The notes under the pieces: generated by a model
What the model was told of the DNA's origin: nothing
The model's input: the letters and a program-made list of their open reading frames with translations, nothing else
The model's database searches: none
Translations under genes and position numbers: made by a program
Shown here: positions 54,426 to 63,722 of the stretch, one piece after another
How the letters are laid out: the number at the start of each line of letters is the position of its first letter
How positions within the stretch are numbered: the stretch's first letter is position 1
NCBI GenBank assembly: GCA_026126065.1
Contig: JAHCJY010000002.1
Coordinates: 372,001-436,000, forward strand
DNA from: Bauldia sp.
Lineage (GTDB): Bacteria; Pseudomonadota; Alphaproteobacteria; Rhizobiales; Kaistiaceae
DNA length: 64,000 nt
Direction of reading: 5' to 3'

Positions 54426-55523
54426 CTACGGCAACCGCTGGAAAGCCGGCGCCGCGTCGAGCGCCGCGCGGTCCGCCCCGAATACGAAGACCCATTCGCC
54501 GTCGATGACACCGATGCTGAGCGCATCCAGCGAGATCGCGACGTTCTTGACGCCGATACCGAGGAAGCCGCCCACGCCCACGATCACTGCGCTGATCGTG
54601 CCATCGCGGGTCTGGAGGAGGTCGGTGATGTTGCCGAGCGTCTCGCCGGCAAGGTTCTGCACCGGACGACCTATCATCTCGGTCGCGAGGACCTCACCGG
54701 CACCCTGGGTCGCGACATAGGCGGCCGCGGCGGTCGCCGTCGGTGCAGCGATCACCATCGGCGGCGCGGTGATGACCATCGGACCTTCATTCACCGGTGC
54801 AGGCGGAACGGCAGCCACCGGCGCGGGGGCCGGCAACGGGGTTATGGCCAGCGGTTCGACAGGCGCAGGCTCCACCGCCGGGGCCGGGGCCGGGGCCGGG
54901 GTCTCGACCGCCGGGGCAGGCTCGGGCGCAACGGCCGGGGCAGGCTCGGGCGCAACGGCCGGGGCAGGTTCGGGCGCAACGGCCGGCGCCGGTTCGGGCG
55001 CCACGGCCGGAGCCGGTTCGGGCGCCACGGCCGGGGCGGGTTCCGGCGTGATCGCGGCCGGCGCGGGCGGCGCAGGCACGGCGGGCACCATTGGTGCGAT
55101 GCCGAGTTGGTCGAGGGTCTGGAAGGCGGTCGCGGTATCGAGGGCGTCGCGCGAGGCGTCGACGACGAGCCGGATGGTCCGGTTTTCCTCAACCGTCACG
55201 GCGACTGCGTCATAGGCGATCGCGACGTCCTTGACGCCGATGCCGAGGAAGCCGCCGACGCCGACGACGAGAGCGACGGCTTGGCCGTCATAGGAGAAGA
55301 GGATGTTGTTGACCGTCCCGAGCGTCTCGTCGGCGCGATTGAGCACCGGCCGGCCCAGGAGATCGGTCGCGAGCAGTTCGTCGGCCGCCTGGAACTCGAT
55401 GAAACCGGTCGCCGTGGCGCGCGTCACCGCCGCAGGATCGGTGACGGCAGGGGGCGTCACCTGGGCATAGGCTGCCGTGGCGCCGACAAGGGTCGCCGCG
55501 ACCGCAAGTGCGATCTTACGCAT
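54426..55523 (-). CDS. Secreted protein with two PRC-barrel domains and a Pro/Ala repeat linker
   Basis: This is a 365-residue protein. A signal peptide covers residues 1-22 (MRKIALAVAATLVGATAAYAQ). PRC-barrel 1 is at about residues 45-135 (ATDLLGRPVLNRADETLGTVNNILFSYDGQAVALVVGVGGFLGIGVKDVAI). A Pro/Ala/Val/Glu linker with six 8-residue repeats follows (about residues 150-210). PRC-barrel 2 (about 280-365) repeats the same GVGGFLGIGVKNVAIS motif. The start at 55523 has GAGGAG upstream. The function is unknown; periplasmic PRC-barrel proteins are common in Hyphomicrobiales. Confidence 0.82.
   Translation of the reverse strand: MRKIALAVAATLVGATAAYAQVTPPAVTDPAAVTRATATGFIEFQAADELLATDLLGRPVLNRADETLGTVNNILFSYDGQAVALVVGVGGFLGIGVKDVAIAYDAVAVTVEENRTIRLVVDASRDALDTATAFQTLDQLGIAPMVPAVPAPPAPAAITPEPAPAVAPEPAPAVAPEPAPAVAPEPAPAVAPEPAPAVAPEPAPAVETPAPAPAPAVEPAPVEPLAITPLPAPAPVAAVPPAPVNEGPMVITAPPMVIAAPTATAAAAYVATQGAGEVLATEMIGRPVQNLAGETLGNITDLLQTRDGTISAVIVGVGGFLGIGVKNVAISLDALSIGVIDGEWVFVFGADRAALDAAPAFQRLP
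54910..55053. repeat. Tandem 24-bp repeat inside the PRC-barrel gene
   Basis: Six consecutive 24-base units (starting about 54910, 54934, 54958, 54982, 55006 and 55030) encode PAPAVAPE-type octapeptides. Units 1-2 are identical, later ones diverge and the last is partial. Copy number is likely to vary by slippage. Confidence 0.8.
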
Positions 55524-55593
55524 GGTATTCGTGCTCCTCTGGAAGCAGGGACTGTGCAGCGACAACGCTGCGAGTCCGCCACAGTTCCAGAAG

Positions 55594-57423
55594 TCAGATC
55601 GCCCGCGTGGCGTCCTCGAGCCACGCCCGGTCCTCGGGCGACAGGCGCTTGGCATGCGCCGCCCGCACCCGCGCGTGATACGCATTGAGCCAGTCTCGCT
55701 CCGGCCTTGTCATCTGCGCCGCGTCGACGAGACGGAGGTCGATGGGCGCCAATGTCAGCGTCTCGAAGCCGAGCATGGGCCGCTCACCGCCAGGAATTGC
55801 CGCCGCCGGGGTGACGACCATGAGGTTCTCGATGCGGATGCCGTATGCGCCGGTCCGGTAGCTGCCCGGCTCGTTTGACAGGATCATCCCCGGCTCGAGG
55901 GCCACATGCCCCGTCTTGGACAGCCGCTGCGGCCCTTCGTGCACCGACAGGAAGGACCCGACGCCATGGCCGGTCCCGTGGTCGTAGTCGAGGCCGGCCT
56001 CCCATTGCGGGATGCGGGCCAGCACGTCGATCTGCACCCCGGATGTCCCCGCCGGAAAGCGGGCCCTGGCAACTCCGATATGGCCGCGAAGAACCCGCGT
56101 GAAGCGATCCCGCATCTCGGCGGTGGGCGTGCCGATCGCGACCGTACGCGTCACGTCGGTCGTCCCGTCGCGGTACTGGCCGCCGCTGTCGATCAGGAAG
56201 AGCGAGTCCTGGTCGAGTTTCCGGTTCGTCGCCCGGTTGACCCGGTAGTGGATGATGGCGCCGTTCGGCCCCGACCCGGCCATGGTGTCGAAGGATATGT
56301 CGACCAGCGCGCTGCCGTCGTCATGGGCCGCCGCGATCCTGAACCGCTCGAGCGCCTCGATGGCACCGATCTCGTCGACTTCGCCCCTTGGCGATTCTCG
56401 GTCCAGCCATGCGAGGAAGCGCACAAGCGCAAGGCCGTCGCGCAGATGCGCCCTCCGCGCGCCGTCGATCTCGGCGGTGTTCTTCCGGGCCTTGAGGAGC
56501 GCGGTCGGATCCTCGCCTTCGACGAGAACCCCGCCAGCCGTCGTGACCCGATCGCCTAGCGCGGCCGGAATTCCCTCCGGATCGGCGAGCACCCGGCGCT
56601 TGCTCCCCGCCTCGGCCTCGATCGCGGCCAGCAGCGCCGAGGGTTCGGCGATGTCGGCGACATCCGCCAGGGCGGAGCGCACCGCATTGCTCAGCTTCCT
56701 GGCGTCAATGAAGAGCTGCGGCCGGCCCTCGCGCCTTATGATGGCAAAGGCGAGCGGCGCGGCGTTGTGCGCGACATCCGAACCACGGATGTTGAACGTC
56801 CATGCGATTGCGTCGGCGTGAGCCAGCAGGAGGGCATCGGCCTTCTTCTCGCCAAGGCGCGTGGCAATCCGGCGGAGCTTGTCGGGAATCCCCTCCCCGG
56901 CAAGCCCCTGTGGATGGAGCTCGACCGGGCCGAGCGGCGCCGCCGGCCGCCGCGTCCAGATCGCATCGATCGGGTTGGCCGTCACCGGGACCAGGCTCGC
57001 ACCAACGTCGGCGCAGCGCTTGCCGAGCTTGCGGGCTTCGGCCAGCGTGAAGAGCCACGGATCGTAGCCGACGCGATCCCCCGGCCGGAGGCGGGCCGAA
57101 AGCCATTTTCCGGGCGGCGTCTCGGCAACAGCCACGACCGACGCCGCGGCCGGATCGACCTCGGCCGTCGCCTGGAGCGTGTAGCGCCCGTCGACGAACA
57201 CGGCCGCCTCGTCGTGCAGGACGATCGCGCTGCCCGCCGAACCGGTGAAGCCCGTCAGCCAGGCGAGCCGCTCCGCCGACGGCGGCAGATACTCGCTCTG
57301 ATGCTCGTCCGCGTGCGGGACGACGAAGCCGTCCAGATTCTCTTCTTTCAGGCGGTCGCGAAGGGCTGCGATGCGCCCGGCTGAGGCCGCACGATCACCG
57401 CGAACGTCGAAGATCTGGAACAT
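55594..57423 (-). CDS. Aminopeptidase P family protein (M24)
   Basis: This is a 609-residue metallopeptidase of the X-Pro aminopeptidase type. It has two creatinase-like N-terminal domains (about residues 10-300) and a pita-bread M24 domain from about 315. Metal ligands visible: Asp in FLIDSGGQYRDGTTDVTRTV (two Asp), His in GTGHGVGSFLSVHEGP, Glu in MILSNEPGSY and Glu in GIRIENLMVV. It is probably cytoplasmic, cleaving X-Pro peptides. Start 57423 (MFQIFDVRGD) aligns with the family; the preceding frame is non-conserved. Confidence 0.92.
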   Translation of the reverse strand: MFQIFDVRGDRAASAGRIAALRDRLKEENLDGFVVPHADEHQSEYLPPSAERLAWLTGFTGSAGSAIVLHDEAAVFVDGRYTLQATAEVDPAAASVVAVAETPPGKWLSARLRPGDRVGYDPWLFTLAEARKLGKRCADVGASLVPVTANPIDAIWTRRPAAPLGPVELHPQGLAGEGIPDKLRRIATRLGEKKADALLLAHADAIAWTFNIRGSDVAHNAAPLAFAIIRREGRPQLFIDARKLSNAVRSALADVADIAEPSALLAAIEAEAGSKRRVLADPEGIPAALGDRVTTAGGVLVEGEDPTALLKARKNTAEIDGARRAHLRDGLALVRFLAWLDRESPRGEVDEIGAIEALERFRIAAAHDDGSALVDISFDTMAGSGPNGAIIHYRVNRATNRKLDQDSLFLIDSGGQYRDGTTDVTRTVAIGTPTAEMRDRFTRVLRGHIGVARARFPAGTSGVQIDVLARIPQWEAGLDYDHGTGHGVGSFLSVHEGPQRLSKTGHVALEPGMILSNEPGSYRTGAYGIRIENLMVVTPAAAIPGGERPMLGFETLTLAPIDLRLVDAAQMTRPERDWLNAYHARVRAAHAKRLSPEDRAWLEDATRAI

Positions 57424-57575
57424 GGGGTCGTTCTCGTGGCTGGCGGTCGGCGCGTCAATGCCCCCGCCCACGCTCTAACCACAGTTGGTCCTGTGCCGAG
57501 CAGCACACCCCGGACAACACCGAGCTTCTACCCAAGGCCACGTGCCATGTCCGGCGCGCAACGAAGGAGGCCATA

Positions 57576-58532
57576 ATGCTTCGTATCAGATCGCGAATCG
57601 TCACCGCTCTCATGCTGTCGACTGCACTGACCGGCAGCGCGTTCGCTCAGAACGCCTGCCCCCCGTTGCAGGCACAGCTAGACGGAATTGCACAGCGCTA
57701 TGAGGGCGACTTCCGGCAGATCCAGAACGACGGAACGGCCCTGGGCGAGAACTATGACCGTCCCAACCAGGTCGAAGGATTGGTTGGGATCAACTTCACC
57801 GTTGAGTGGGTGGATCATCGGTGGATATTCGATCTGCCGACAGTCAATATGCGCGAGCAAACATGGAAGTTCGATCTACCGGAGATCACCTGGGACAATA
57901 CTGATATCATTTTCCACACGCCTTCTGTACGAATGGAGCGAACTGTTTGCGGATACTATCCTGAGTGGCACGGACCGTTCGACATGCGCTGGTCTCCGAT
58001 CTACTGCGACCTTCCGCAGGTCTTCATGGAGGAGCAGCGGATCGTGCTCGGACTGCCGCAGTTCGCGATGCGCGAGCAACAGATCATCCTCCACGTTCCA
58101 GAATTCGAGATGGCCCGGCAGGAATGGGTCGTGCGAATCCCGGAGTTCCGTGCAACCGAGGTGAACGCGGAAGTGCGGGCCATTCAGGCCCAGGGCGAGG
58201 CGCTTCAGACCCGCGGCAATCAGCTGAGCGACGCGATGAAGGCCGAGTTCACCAGCGCAATCGGCACGAGTTTCGACTGCCAGGAAGAACAATTGGCGTT
58301 GAATCGGGCGCTTGCCGTGCCTCAGATGGAAGCGGGCGTTGCCGCGCTTGAGACCACGATCCGCACGCTTGTCGACAATGGGGGAGATCCGGCCAACGTC
58401 AACGGCCGCAACCTCGTCAATGAGCTGGCCGCCCTGACTGCGCAGCGCGATGCTGCCTTCATCTCTCTCGACGAGGCCGAGGCAAGGCTGCACGAGGCGC
58501 GCTCGCAGGCGCTGGCGGGTATCGCCGGATAG
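57576..58532 (+). CDS. Secreted protein with 14-residue repeats, function unknown
   Basis: This is a 318-residue exported protein with a signal peptide (residues 1-24, ending GSAFA). Residues 85-199 hold seven repeats of 14 residues with the pattern x-x-h-P-x-h-x-M-x-x-Q-x-h-x, for example FDLPTVNMREQTWK and LGLPQFAMREQQII. One irregular 17-residue unit with two Cys separates repeats three and four. The C-terminal third (about 200-318) is a charged helical, coiled-coil-like region (VRAIQAQGEALQTRGNQLSDAM). The ATG has AAGGAGG 6 bases upstream. I recognise no family. Alternating hydrophobics suggest stacked beta strands. Confidence 0.8.
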   Translation: MLRIRSRIVTALMLSTALTGSAFAQNACPPLQAQLDGIAQRYEGDFRQIQNDGTALGENYDRPNQVEGLVGINFTVEWVDHRWIFDLPTVNMREQTWKFDLPEITWDNTDIIFHTPSVRMERTVCGYYPEWHGPFDMRWSPIYCDLPQVFMEEQRIVLGLPQFAMREQQIILHVPEFEMARQEWVVRIPEFRATEVNAEVRAIQAQGEALQTRGNQLSDAMKAEFTSAIGTSFDCQEEQLALNRALAVPQMEAGVAALETTIRTLVDNGGDPANVNGRNLVNELAALTAQRDAAFISLDEAEARLHEARSQALAGIAG

Positions 58533-58545
58533 GAGGCTTCCGCAC

Positions 58546-58577
58546 GCATCGCCGGTCGTTCGGCCGGCGATGCATTT
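58546..58577. terminator. Hairpin terminator between convergent genes
   Basis: GCATCGCCGG (58546-58555) pairs perfectly with CCGGCGATGC (58564-58573) with an 8-base loop, followed by ATTT. It lies 13 bases after the repeat-protein stop and faces the MFS gene on the other strand. Confidence 0.78.
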
Positions 58578-58585
58578 CTGCTGAT

Positions 58586-59815
58586 CTACACCGCCGCAGA
58601 CTCGATGGCGCCGCGGATGCGCCGATGGCGGGCAATCGCAAACGCGACGGCAAAGCAGATCGCCCCGAGAAGGAACGGAATGCCAGGGAAGAGAAATGGC
58701 GCCGATGGTCCGATGAAGAACCCGAAAAGGCCCGCCGCGACCGGCGGTCCCACGATGCCCGTCGCTGTCGTCAGGCTGGTGATGGCGCCTTGCAGAATCC
58801 CCTGCTGATCGCGCGCCACCGACCGGCTGGCCATGGCGCGCGCGGCCGGACCCACGACACCCCAGCCAACGACGTAGAGCGAGATGGCGACGTAGGCCAT
58901 CCAGGGCTCGGTGGCGAAGGCAAGCAACAGCATGCAGCAACCGCCAACGATGAGGCCGCCGAACAGCATTCGCCGCTCGCCGATGCGCGGGACGAGGACG
59001 CGGACGAGATAGCCCTCCGAGAAGGCGATCAGGACGCCGACGAGGAGGAGCGACCAGCCCACCTCGGCCGGACCCCAGTCGAACCGGAAATCGGTGAACA
59101 GCACCCAGGTCGATTCGAGCGCCCGCTCGGCCAGTTGCGTGAAAGCGAAGATCGCCACCAGCGCCAGCACGGCGGCATGGCGGCTAATGAGCATGAACGC
59201 GCCGACCGGATTGGCCTGGCGGAGCCGGAATGGCCGCCGGTCCTCCGGCTTCAGCGATTCCGGCAGCCTGAACCAGGCAAGGACGAGATTGCCCGCGCAC
59301 AGGGCCGCCGCGGCATAGAAGGGCAGCCGGATGTCGATCTCGCCGAGAAGACCGCCGGCGCCGGGCCCGATGATGAAGCCAAGACCGAAGGCGATCCCGA
59401 TAAGGCCAAAGCTCGCCGCACGCTTCTCGGGCGGCGTGATGTCGGCGATGTAGGCCGATGCCGCGCTGATCGAGGCGCCGAACATCCCGCCGAGGATGCG
59501 GACGATCGCGATCCAGGCGAGCGACGGCGCGACCGCCATCAGCAGATAGTGAACCGTAAGGCCCGCAAGCGAATAGAGGATGATCGGCCGGCGGCCGAAC
59601 CGGTCCGACAGCGCGCCGAGGAGCGGGCCGAAGAAGAACTGCATCAGCGAATAGAGCGCGATGATGAGGCCGTAGCTGATGGCGCCCGGACTGACGCCGC
59701 CGGAGAGTTCGCTGACGAGCTTCGGCAGCACCGGCATCAGGAGGCCGATGCCGATCATGTTGACCGTCAGCGTGATGAGGAGGACGAGCACGCTCCCCTT
59801 TGGGGAGGTCGTCAT
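58586..59815 (-). CDS. TetA-like MFS transporter (TCR/Tet group)
   Basis: This is a 409-residue, 12-helix MFS antiporter. Motif A is FFFGPLLGALSDRFGRRPIILYSLAG, motif B-like is VRILGGMFGASISAASAYIADITPPEKRAASFGLIGIAFGLGFIIGP and the N-terminal NMIGIGLLMPVLPKLVSELSGG is typical of the TCR/Tet group. No TetR gene is adjacent, so true tetracycline resistance is not implied. Its ATG overlaps the recN stop by 4 bases, placing it in the bamD-recN transcription unit. Confidence 0.88.
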   Translation of the reverse strand: MTTSPKGSVLVLLITLTVNMIGIGLLMPVLPKLVSELSGGVSPGAISYGLIIALYSLMQFFFGPLLGALSDRFGRRPIILYSLAGLTVHYLLMAVAPSLAWIAIVRILGGMFGASISAASAYIADITPPEKRAASFGLIGIAFGLGFIIGPGAGGLLGEIDIRLPFYAAAALCAGNLVLAWFRLPESLKPEDRRPFRLRQANPVGAFMLISRHAAVLALVAIFAFTQLAERALESTWVLFTDFRFDWGPAEVGWSLLLVGVLIAFSEGYLVRVLVPRIGERRMLFGGLIVGGCCMLLLAFATEPWMAYVAISLYVVGWGVVGPAARAMASRSVARDQQGILQGAITSLTTATGIVGPPVAAGLFGFFIGPSAPFLFPGIPFLLGAICFAVAFAIARHRRIRGAIESAAV

Positions 59816-61506
59816 GCCGCTCTCGGCGCGGCCCTGGCGAAGGTTTCGGCAAGGAGGCTGTCGGCGGCGGCGCGCGCTTCGTCGGTGACGACGCTGCCGG
59901 CGAGCATGCGCGCGATCTCCTCGCGGCGCCTGTCTGCGTCGAGCGGCCTCACGCGCGTGACCACGCGGTCTTCCTTGCCATGGTCTTCCTTCGTGATGGA
60001 CCAGTGATTCTCGGCCCGTGCCGCCACCTGCGGCGCGTGCGTCACGGCCAGCACCTGCACATGCTCGGCGAGCCGCGTCAACCGGAGGCCGATGGCATCG
60101 GACACCGCCCCGCCCACCGCGGTATCGACTTCGTCGAAGACCAGCGTCGGCGCGGAGCCGCGATCAGCCAGCGCTACCTTGAGGGCAAGGAGGAAGCGGG
60201 AGAGTTCGCCCCCTGACGCCACCTTGCCCATCGGTCCCGGCCGCGAGCCCGGATTGGTCTGGACGACGAAGCCGATGCGGTCGATGCCGGTCTCGCCGGG
60301 CACCTCGGGGTCGGTCTCGATCTCGACCATGAAGCGCGCGCGTTCGAGTTTCAGTGACGGCAGCTCGTCTGCGACGGCGGCTTCGAGATGCCGCGCTGCC
60401 TCGAGCCGCGCCACCGAGAGCTCGCTGGCGGCGGACTCGTAACGCTGGCGCGCTTCGCGAGCGAGGGTGTCGAGCGCCCCCACCCTGGCCTCACCCGTTT
60501 CCAGCGCTTCGAGATCGCCGGCCAGGCGGGCAGTCAGCGCCGGCAGGAGGTCGGCCGGCGTGTCGAACTTCCGTGACGCGGCGCGGATGGCGAACAGCCG
60601 CTGCTCCGCCCGCTCCAGCTTCTGCGGCTCGTAGGATGCCGCCCGCTGTGCCTCCTCGAGCGATCGCCCGGCATCCTCGAGCGCAATAATGGCGCGATCG
60701 ATCGCCTCGATCGTCGGATCGAGGATATTGGAGGCGACGTCCCGCCGGCGTTCGAGCCGCCGGGCAAGGCTGGCCAGCGTCGGGATCGGCGAGGCAGCGC
60801 CGGTGACGGTCTCGAGGGCGTCTGCGACGTCCTCCACGATCTTCTCGCTGCGCATGAGGCGGTGGCGAAGCTCCGAAAGCTCGTCCTCTTCGCCGGGTTC
60901 GACGTTCAGCGCGGTCAGTTCGTCGAGCGACGCCCTGAGATAGTCCGCCTCCCGGCGCGCGGTGGTCACCCGCCGGCGCTGCTCGTCCAACTCGTTCTCC
61001 GCCGCGCGCCAGCCGCGGAAGAGACCGCCGAGATCGGAGACCATGTCGCCCAGCCCACCGAACGCGTCGACGAGCCGGCGGTGCGCGGCCGGATCAACGA
61101 GGGCGCGATCGTCGTGCTGGCCATGAACCTCGATGAGGGTCGAGCCGACCTCATGGAGGAGCCCCACCCCGACCGGCTGGTCGTTGATGAATGCCCGGCT
61201 GCGTCCGTCCTTCCCCTGCGTGCGGCGGAGGATCATCTCGCCGTCTGCGCGCAGGCCATTCCCGCGCACCAGGGCGAACGCGGGGTGGTCGCCCGGAAGG
61301 TCGAATACGGCAGTAACCTGGCCCTGGTCGGCGCCGTGGCGAACCAGGGCGCCATCGCCGCGCCCGCCGAGGGCGAGCGACAGGGCATCCAGGAGGATCG
61401 ACTTCCCCGCGCCGGTCTCTCCGGTCAGGACCGTCAGCCCGGACCGGAAGGTGATCTCCAGCGCATCGATGAGGACGATGTCGCGGATTGCCAGCGCGGC
61501 GAGCAT
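59812..61506 (-). CDS. recN: DNA repair protein RecN
   Basis: RecN is an SMC-like ATPase for double-strand-break repair. It has 564 residues. The N-terminal Walker A is LTGETGAGKSILLDALSLALGG. A long coiled coil spans about residues 155-370 with the RecN-specific segment near its tip. The C-terminal half-site has the signature ASGGELSRFLLALKVAL and Walker B LVFDEVDTAVGG, then VTHAPQVAARA. It follows bamD by 17 bases, the usual order in this class. Confidence 0.96.
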   Translation of the reverse strand: MLAALAIRDIVLIDALEITFRSGLTVLTGETGAGKSILLDALSLALGGRGDGALVRHGADQGQVTAVFDLPGDHPAFALVRGNGLRADGEMILRRTQGKDGRSRAFINDQPVGVGLLHEVGSTLIEVHGQHDDRALVDPAAHRRLVDAFGGLGDMVSDLGGLFRGWRAAENELDEQRRRVTTARREADYLRASLDELTALNVEPGEEDELSELRHRLMRSEKIVEDVADALETVTGAASPIPTLASLARRLERRRDVASNILDPTIEAIDRAIIALEDAGRSLEEAQRAASYEPQKLERAEQRLFAIRAASRKFDTPADLLPALTARLAGDLEALETGEARVGALDTLAREARQRYESAASELSVARLEAARHLEAAVADELPSLKLERARFMVEIETDPEVPGETGIDRIGFVVQTNPGSRPGPMGKVASGGELSRFLLALKVALADRGSAPTLVFDEVDTAVGGAVSDAIGLRLTRLAEHVQVLAVTHAPQVAARAENHWSITKEDHGKEDRVVTRVRPLDADRRREEIARMLAGSVVTDEARAAADSLLAETFARAAPRAA

Positions 61507-61523
61507 CGTCCCGCGCCGCGGGG

Positions 61524-62366
61524 CTAGTTCCGGAACAGTCCGCCCAGCCAGCCCCCACCACGGCGCGGCTCAAGGCCGCCGGCGCCGAGGAGGTTGTAGG
61601 CCTGCTGGTACCAGGAACTGTTCGGGAAGTTGTGCCCGAGCACGGCCGCCGCGGTCTGCGCCTCGCTGACCAGGCCCATCGCGAGATACGTCTCGGTCAG
61701 CCGGAACAGGGCCTCCTCGACGTGCCTCGTGTCGCCATAGTCCACGACCACGACCCGGAAGCGGTTGACCGCGGCGACATAGTCGCGGCGCTCCTGGTAG
61801 TAGCGACCGACGAGCATCTCCTGCCCGGCGAGCTGGTCGTTCACCGCGACGATGTTGAGGCGCGCCTGCTCGGCATAGGGGGAGTTGGGGAAGCGCTCCA
61901 CCAGTTCGATGTTCGCGGCGCGGCCGCGCGCCGCCGCGCCCTGGTCGCGGGTCACGTCCGGCACCTGGCGCAGATAGGCCTCGCCGATGAGGAACAGCGC
62001 CATGTCGGCATCGGCGCCGTTCGGATACAGGAGGAGGTAGCGCTCGGCCGAGGCGATCGATTCTCCCCAGCGGCTCAGATTGTACTGGGCGTCCGCCATC
62101 AGGACGAGGCCGCGGCGGCCCTGTTCGGAGTAGGGATAGCGCCGGTCGAGATCGGCAAACGCGTCGATCGCGTCGCCAAAGCGCCGAGCCTCATAGGCGG
62201 CGATGCCCTCGGCATACAGGTCGGCTGCGGGAACGGCCGGCTCGACGACGAGGTCGTCGCGGCCGACGCACCCTGCAAGGACCAGCGCACCCGCGATCGC
62301 CGCAACACGGAACAGGACGGAGAACGGCCGGGACCTGTGCCTGGCGAACGCTGCAGAAGACGTCAT
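61524..62366 (-). CDS. bamD: Outer membrane assembly factor BamD
   Basis: BamD is the essential lipoprotein of the BAM complex that inserts beta-barrel proteins into the outer membrane. It has 280 residues. The lipobox is ALVLAGC with Cys33. Five TPR-like helix pairs follow (YAEGIAAYEARRFGDAIDAFADLDRRYPYSEQGRRGLVLMADAQYNL...). The C-terminal Arg/Gly-rich tail (GLEPRRGGGWLGGLFRN) is typical of alphaproteobacterial members. It lies between lpxC and recN on the same strand. Confidence 0.95.
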   Translation of the reverse strand: MTSSAAFARHRSRPFSVLFRVAAIAGALVLAGCVGRDDLVVEPAVPAADLYAEGIAAYEARRFGDAIDAFADLDRRYPYSEQGRRGLVLMADAQYNLSRWGESIASAERYLLLYPNGADADMALFLIGEAYLRQVPDVTRDQGAAARGRAANIELVERFPNSPYAEQARLNIVAVNDQLAGQEMLVGRYYQERRDYVAAVNRFRVVVVDYGDTRHVEEALFRLTETYLAMGLVSEAQTAAAVLGHNFPNSSWYQQAYNLLGAGGLEPRRGGGWLGGLFRN

Positions 62367-62532
62367 GTCGGGCTTTCCACCGGTCAGATTCGAGGGCCGC
62401 GATTCACCGGCTTGTAACCCAAAGACGGCTTTCGGGCTACGCCGGGTGCCGTACGGGCAAAGCTTCGACGGCAGGCGGAAACAGCGGCGTCAATCCGACC
62501 TATTTATGGCGGCAGGAGCGATGCGGCCGCGA

Positions 62533-63537
62533 TCAGGTGAGTTCGGGCTCGAGCACCGCCGCGACGACCTCGGCATGCCGGCCGGGACGCGACGAGGGCG
62601 CAGAAACCCACTCCCACGCATCGGTCGCGAGGAAGGCTTCCACCATGCGCGCATTGAGGCGATGGCCGCCGCGATACGAGCGATAGGCGCCGAGGATCGG
62701 GGCACCGGCGAGGGCGAGATCGCCGACCGCGTCGACCGCCTTGTGGCGGACGAACTCGTCCGGGAAACGGAGACCGCCGGGATTGATGACGCCGGCGTCG
62801 CCAATCACGAGCGCATTCTCGAGCGAGGCGCCGCGGGCGAGCCCCCTGCTCCACAACTGCTCCACCTCGCCAAGGAAGCCGAATGTGCGGGCAGCGGCCA
62901 TGTCGCGCCGGAAGACGCCCGGCGTGACGTCTGCGGCAAAGCGCTGCCGGCCGATCACGGGGCTCGCAAAATCGAGTTCGATCTCGAACCGGCGGCCGTC
63001 GTGGGGCCGCAGCTCGGCGAAGGACATGCCCTGTTCGACCCGGAACGGGCGAAGGACGCGGATATAGGCGCGCGGCGCATCGAGCGCGACGATGCCGGCT
63101 TCGTCGATCGCGGCCACGAAGGGCGCGGCGCTGCCGTCGACGGCCGGAATCTCCGCTCCGTCCACGACGATGATCGCGTTGTCGACGCCAAGGCCGGTGA
63201 GGGCCGCAAGGATGTGTTCGACGGTGGCGACCGACCAGTCGCCATTGGTGAGCGTCGTGCACAGGTCCGTCCGCCCGACGCTGCGATAGTCGGCCCGGAT
63301 CTCCTCGTGCTCGGCAATTCCGCCACGGACGAAGGTGTAGCCGGTGCCTGCCTCGGCCGGACCGATCGTAATCGACACGGCATCGCCCGAGTGGACGCCG
63401 GTGCCGGTCACCCGTACCGCGCCGGCCAGCGTCGTCTGGCGATCCCACGTGCCGCGCATTGAGGAAAATCCGCCCGCAGCGCCGATGCCGTCGGCTCCAT
63501 TCGAGCCGGCAAGGATCGGCGATTCTCGTCTAGCCAT
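62533..63537 (-). CDS. lpxC: UDP-3-O-acyl-N-acetylglucosamine deacetylase
   Basis: LpxC catalyses the committed step of lipid A synthesis. It has 334 residues. The Zn ligands and catalytic residues are visible: His in SVATVEHILAALTGLGVDNA, His and Asp in RHKAVDAVGDLAL and the catalytic His in YRGGHRLNARM. The N-terminus is about 25 residues longer than the enzyme core; translation may instead start at an internal Met (MRGTWDRQTTLAG). It follows ftsZ on the same strand, the standard cell-division cluster order. Confidence 0.95.
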   Translation of the reverse strand: MARRESPILAGSNGADGIGAAGGFSSMRGTWDRQTTLAGAVRVTGTGVHSGDAVSITIGPAEAGTGYTFVRGGIAEHEEIRADYRSVGRTDLCTTLTNGDWSVATVEHILAALTGLGVDNAIIVVDGAEIPAVDGSAAPFVAAIDEAGIVALDAPRAYIRVLRPFRVEQGMSFAELRPHDGRRFEIELDFASPVIGRQRFAADVTPGVFRRDMAAARTFGFLGEVEQLWSRGLARGASLENALVIGDAGVINPGGLRFPDEFVRHKAVDAVGDLALAGAPILGAYRSYRGGHRLNARMVEAFLATDAWEWVSAPSSRPGRHAEVVAAVLEPELT

Positions 63538-63663
63538 GCCGAAAAGATATGCAGTGCCCCGCGGTGGGCCAAATCACGGTTGATGACGGCGTATTACGCG
63601 ACCAAGCCGAATCAATGACTTAATACCTCCAGCGAACAACGCTGGGCGGCCATGCACAGGGAA

Positions 63664-63697
63664 GAGCCCGCCCGGAGGTCGCGCTCCGGACGGGCTC
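63664..63697 (-). terminator. Terminator after ftsZ
   Basis: GAGCCCG-C-CCGGAG (63664-63677) pairs with CTCCGG-A-CGGGCTC (63684-63697) with one mismatch and a 6-base loop. On the minus strand it is followed by TTCCCTGT. It should end ftsZ transcription before lpxC. Confidence 0.72.
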
Positions 63698-63722
63698 CCG
63701 TACCAGCGGCCCGCGAGCGGCG

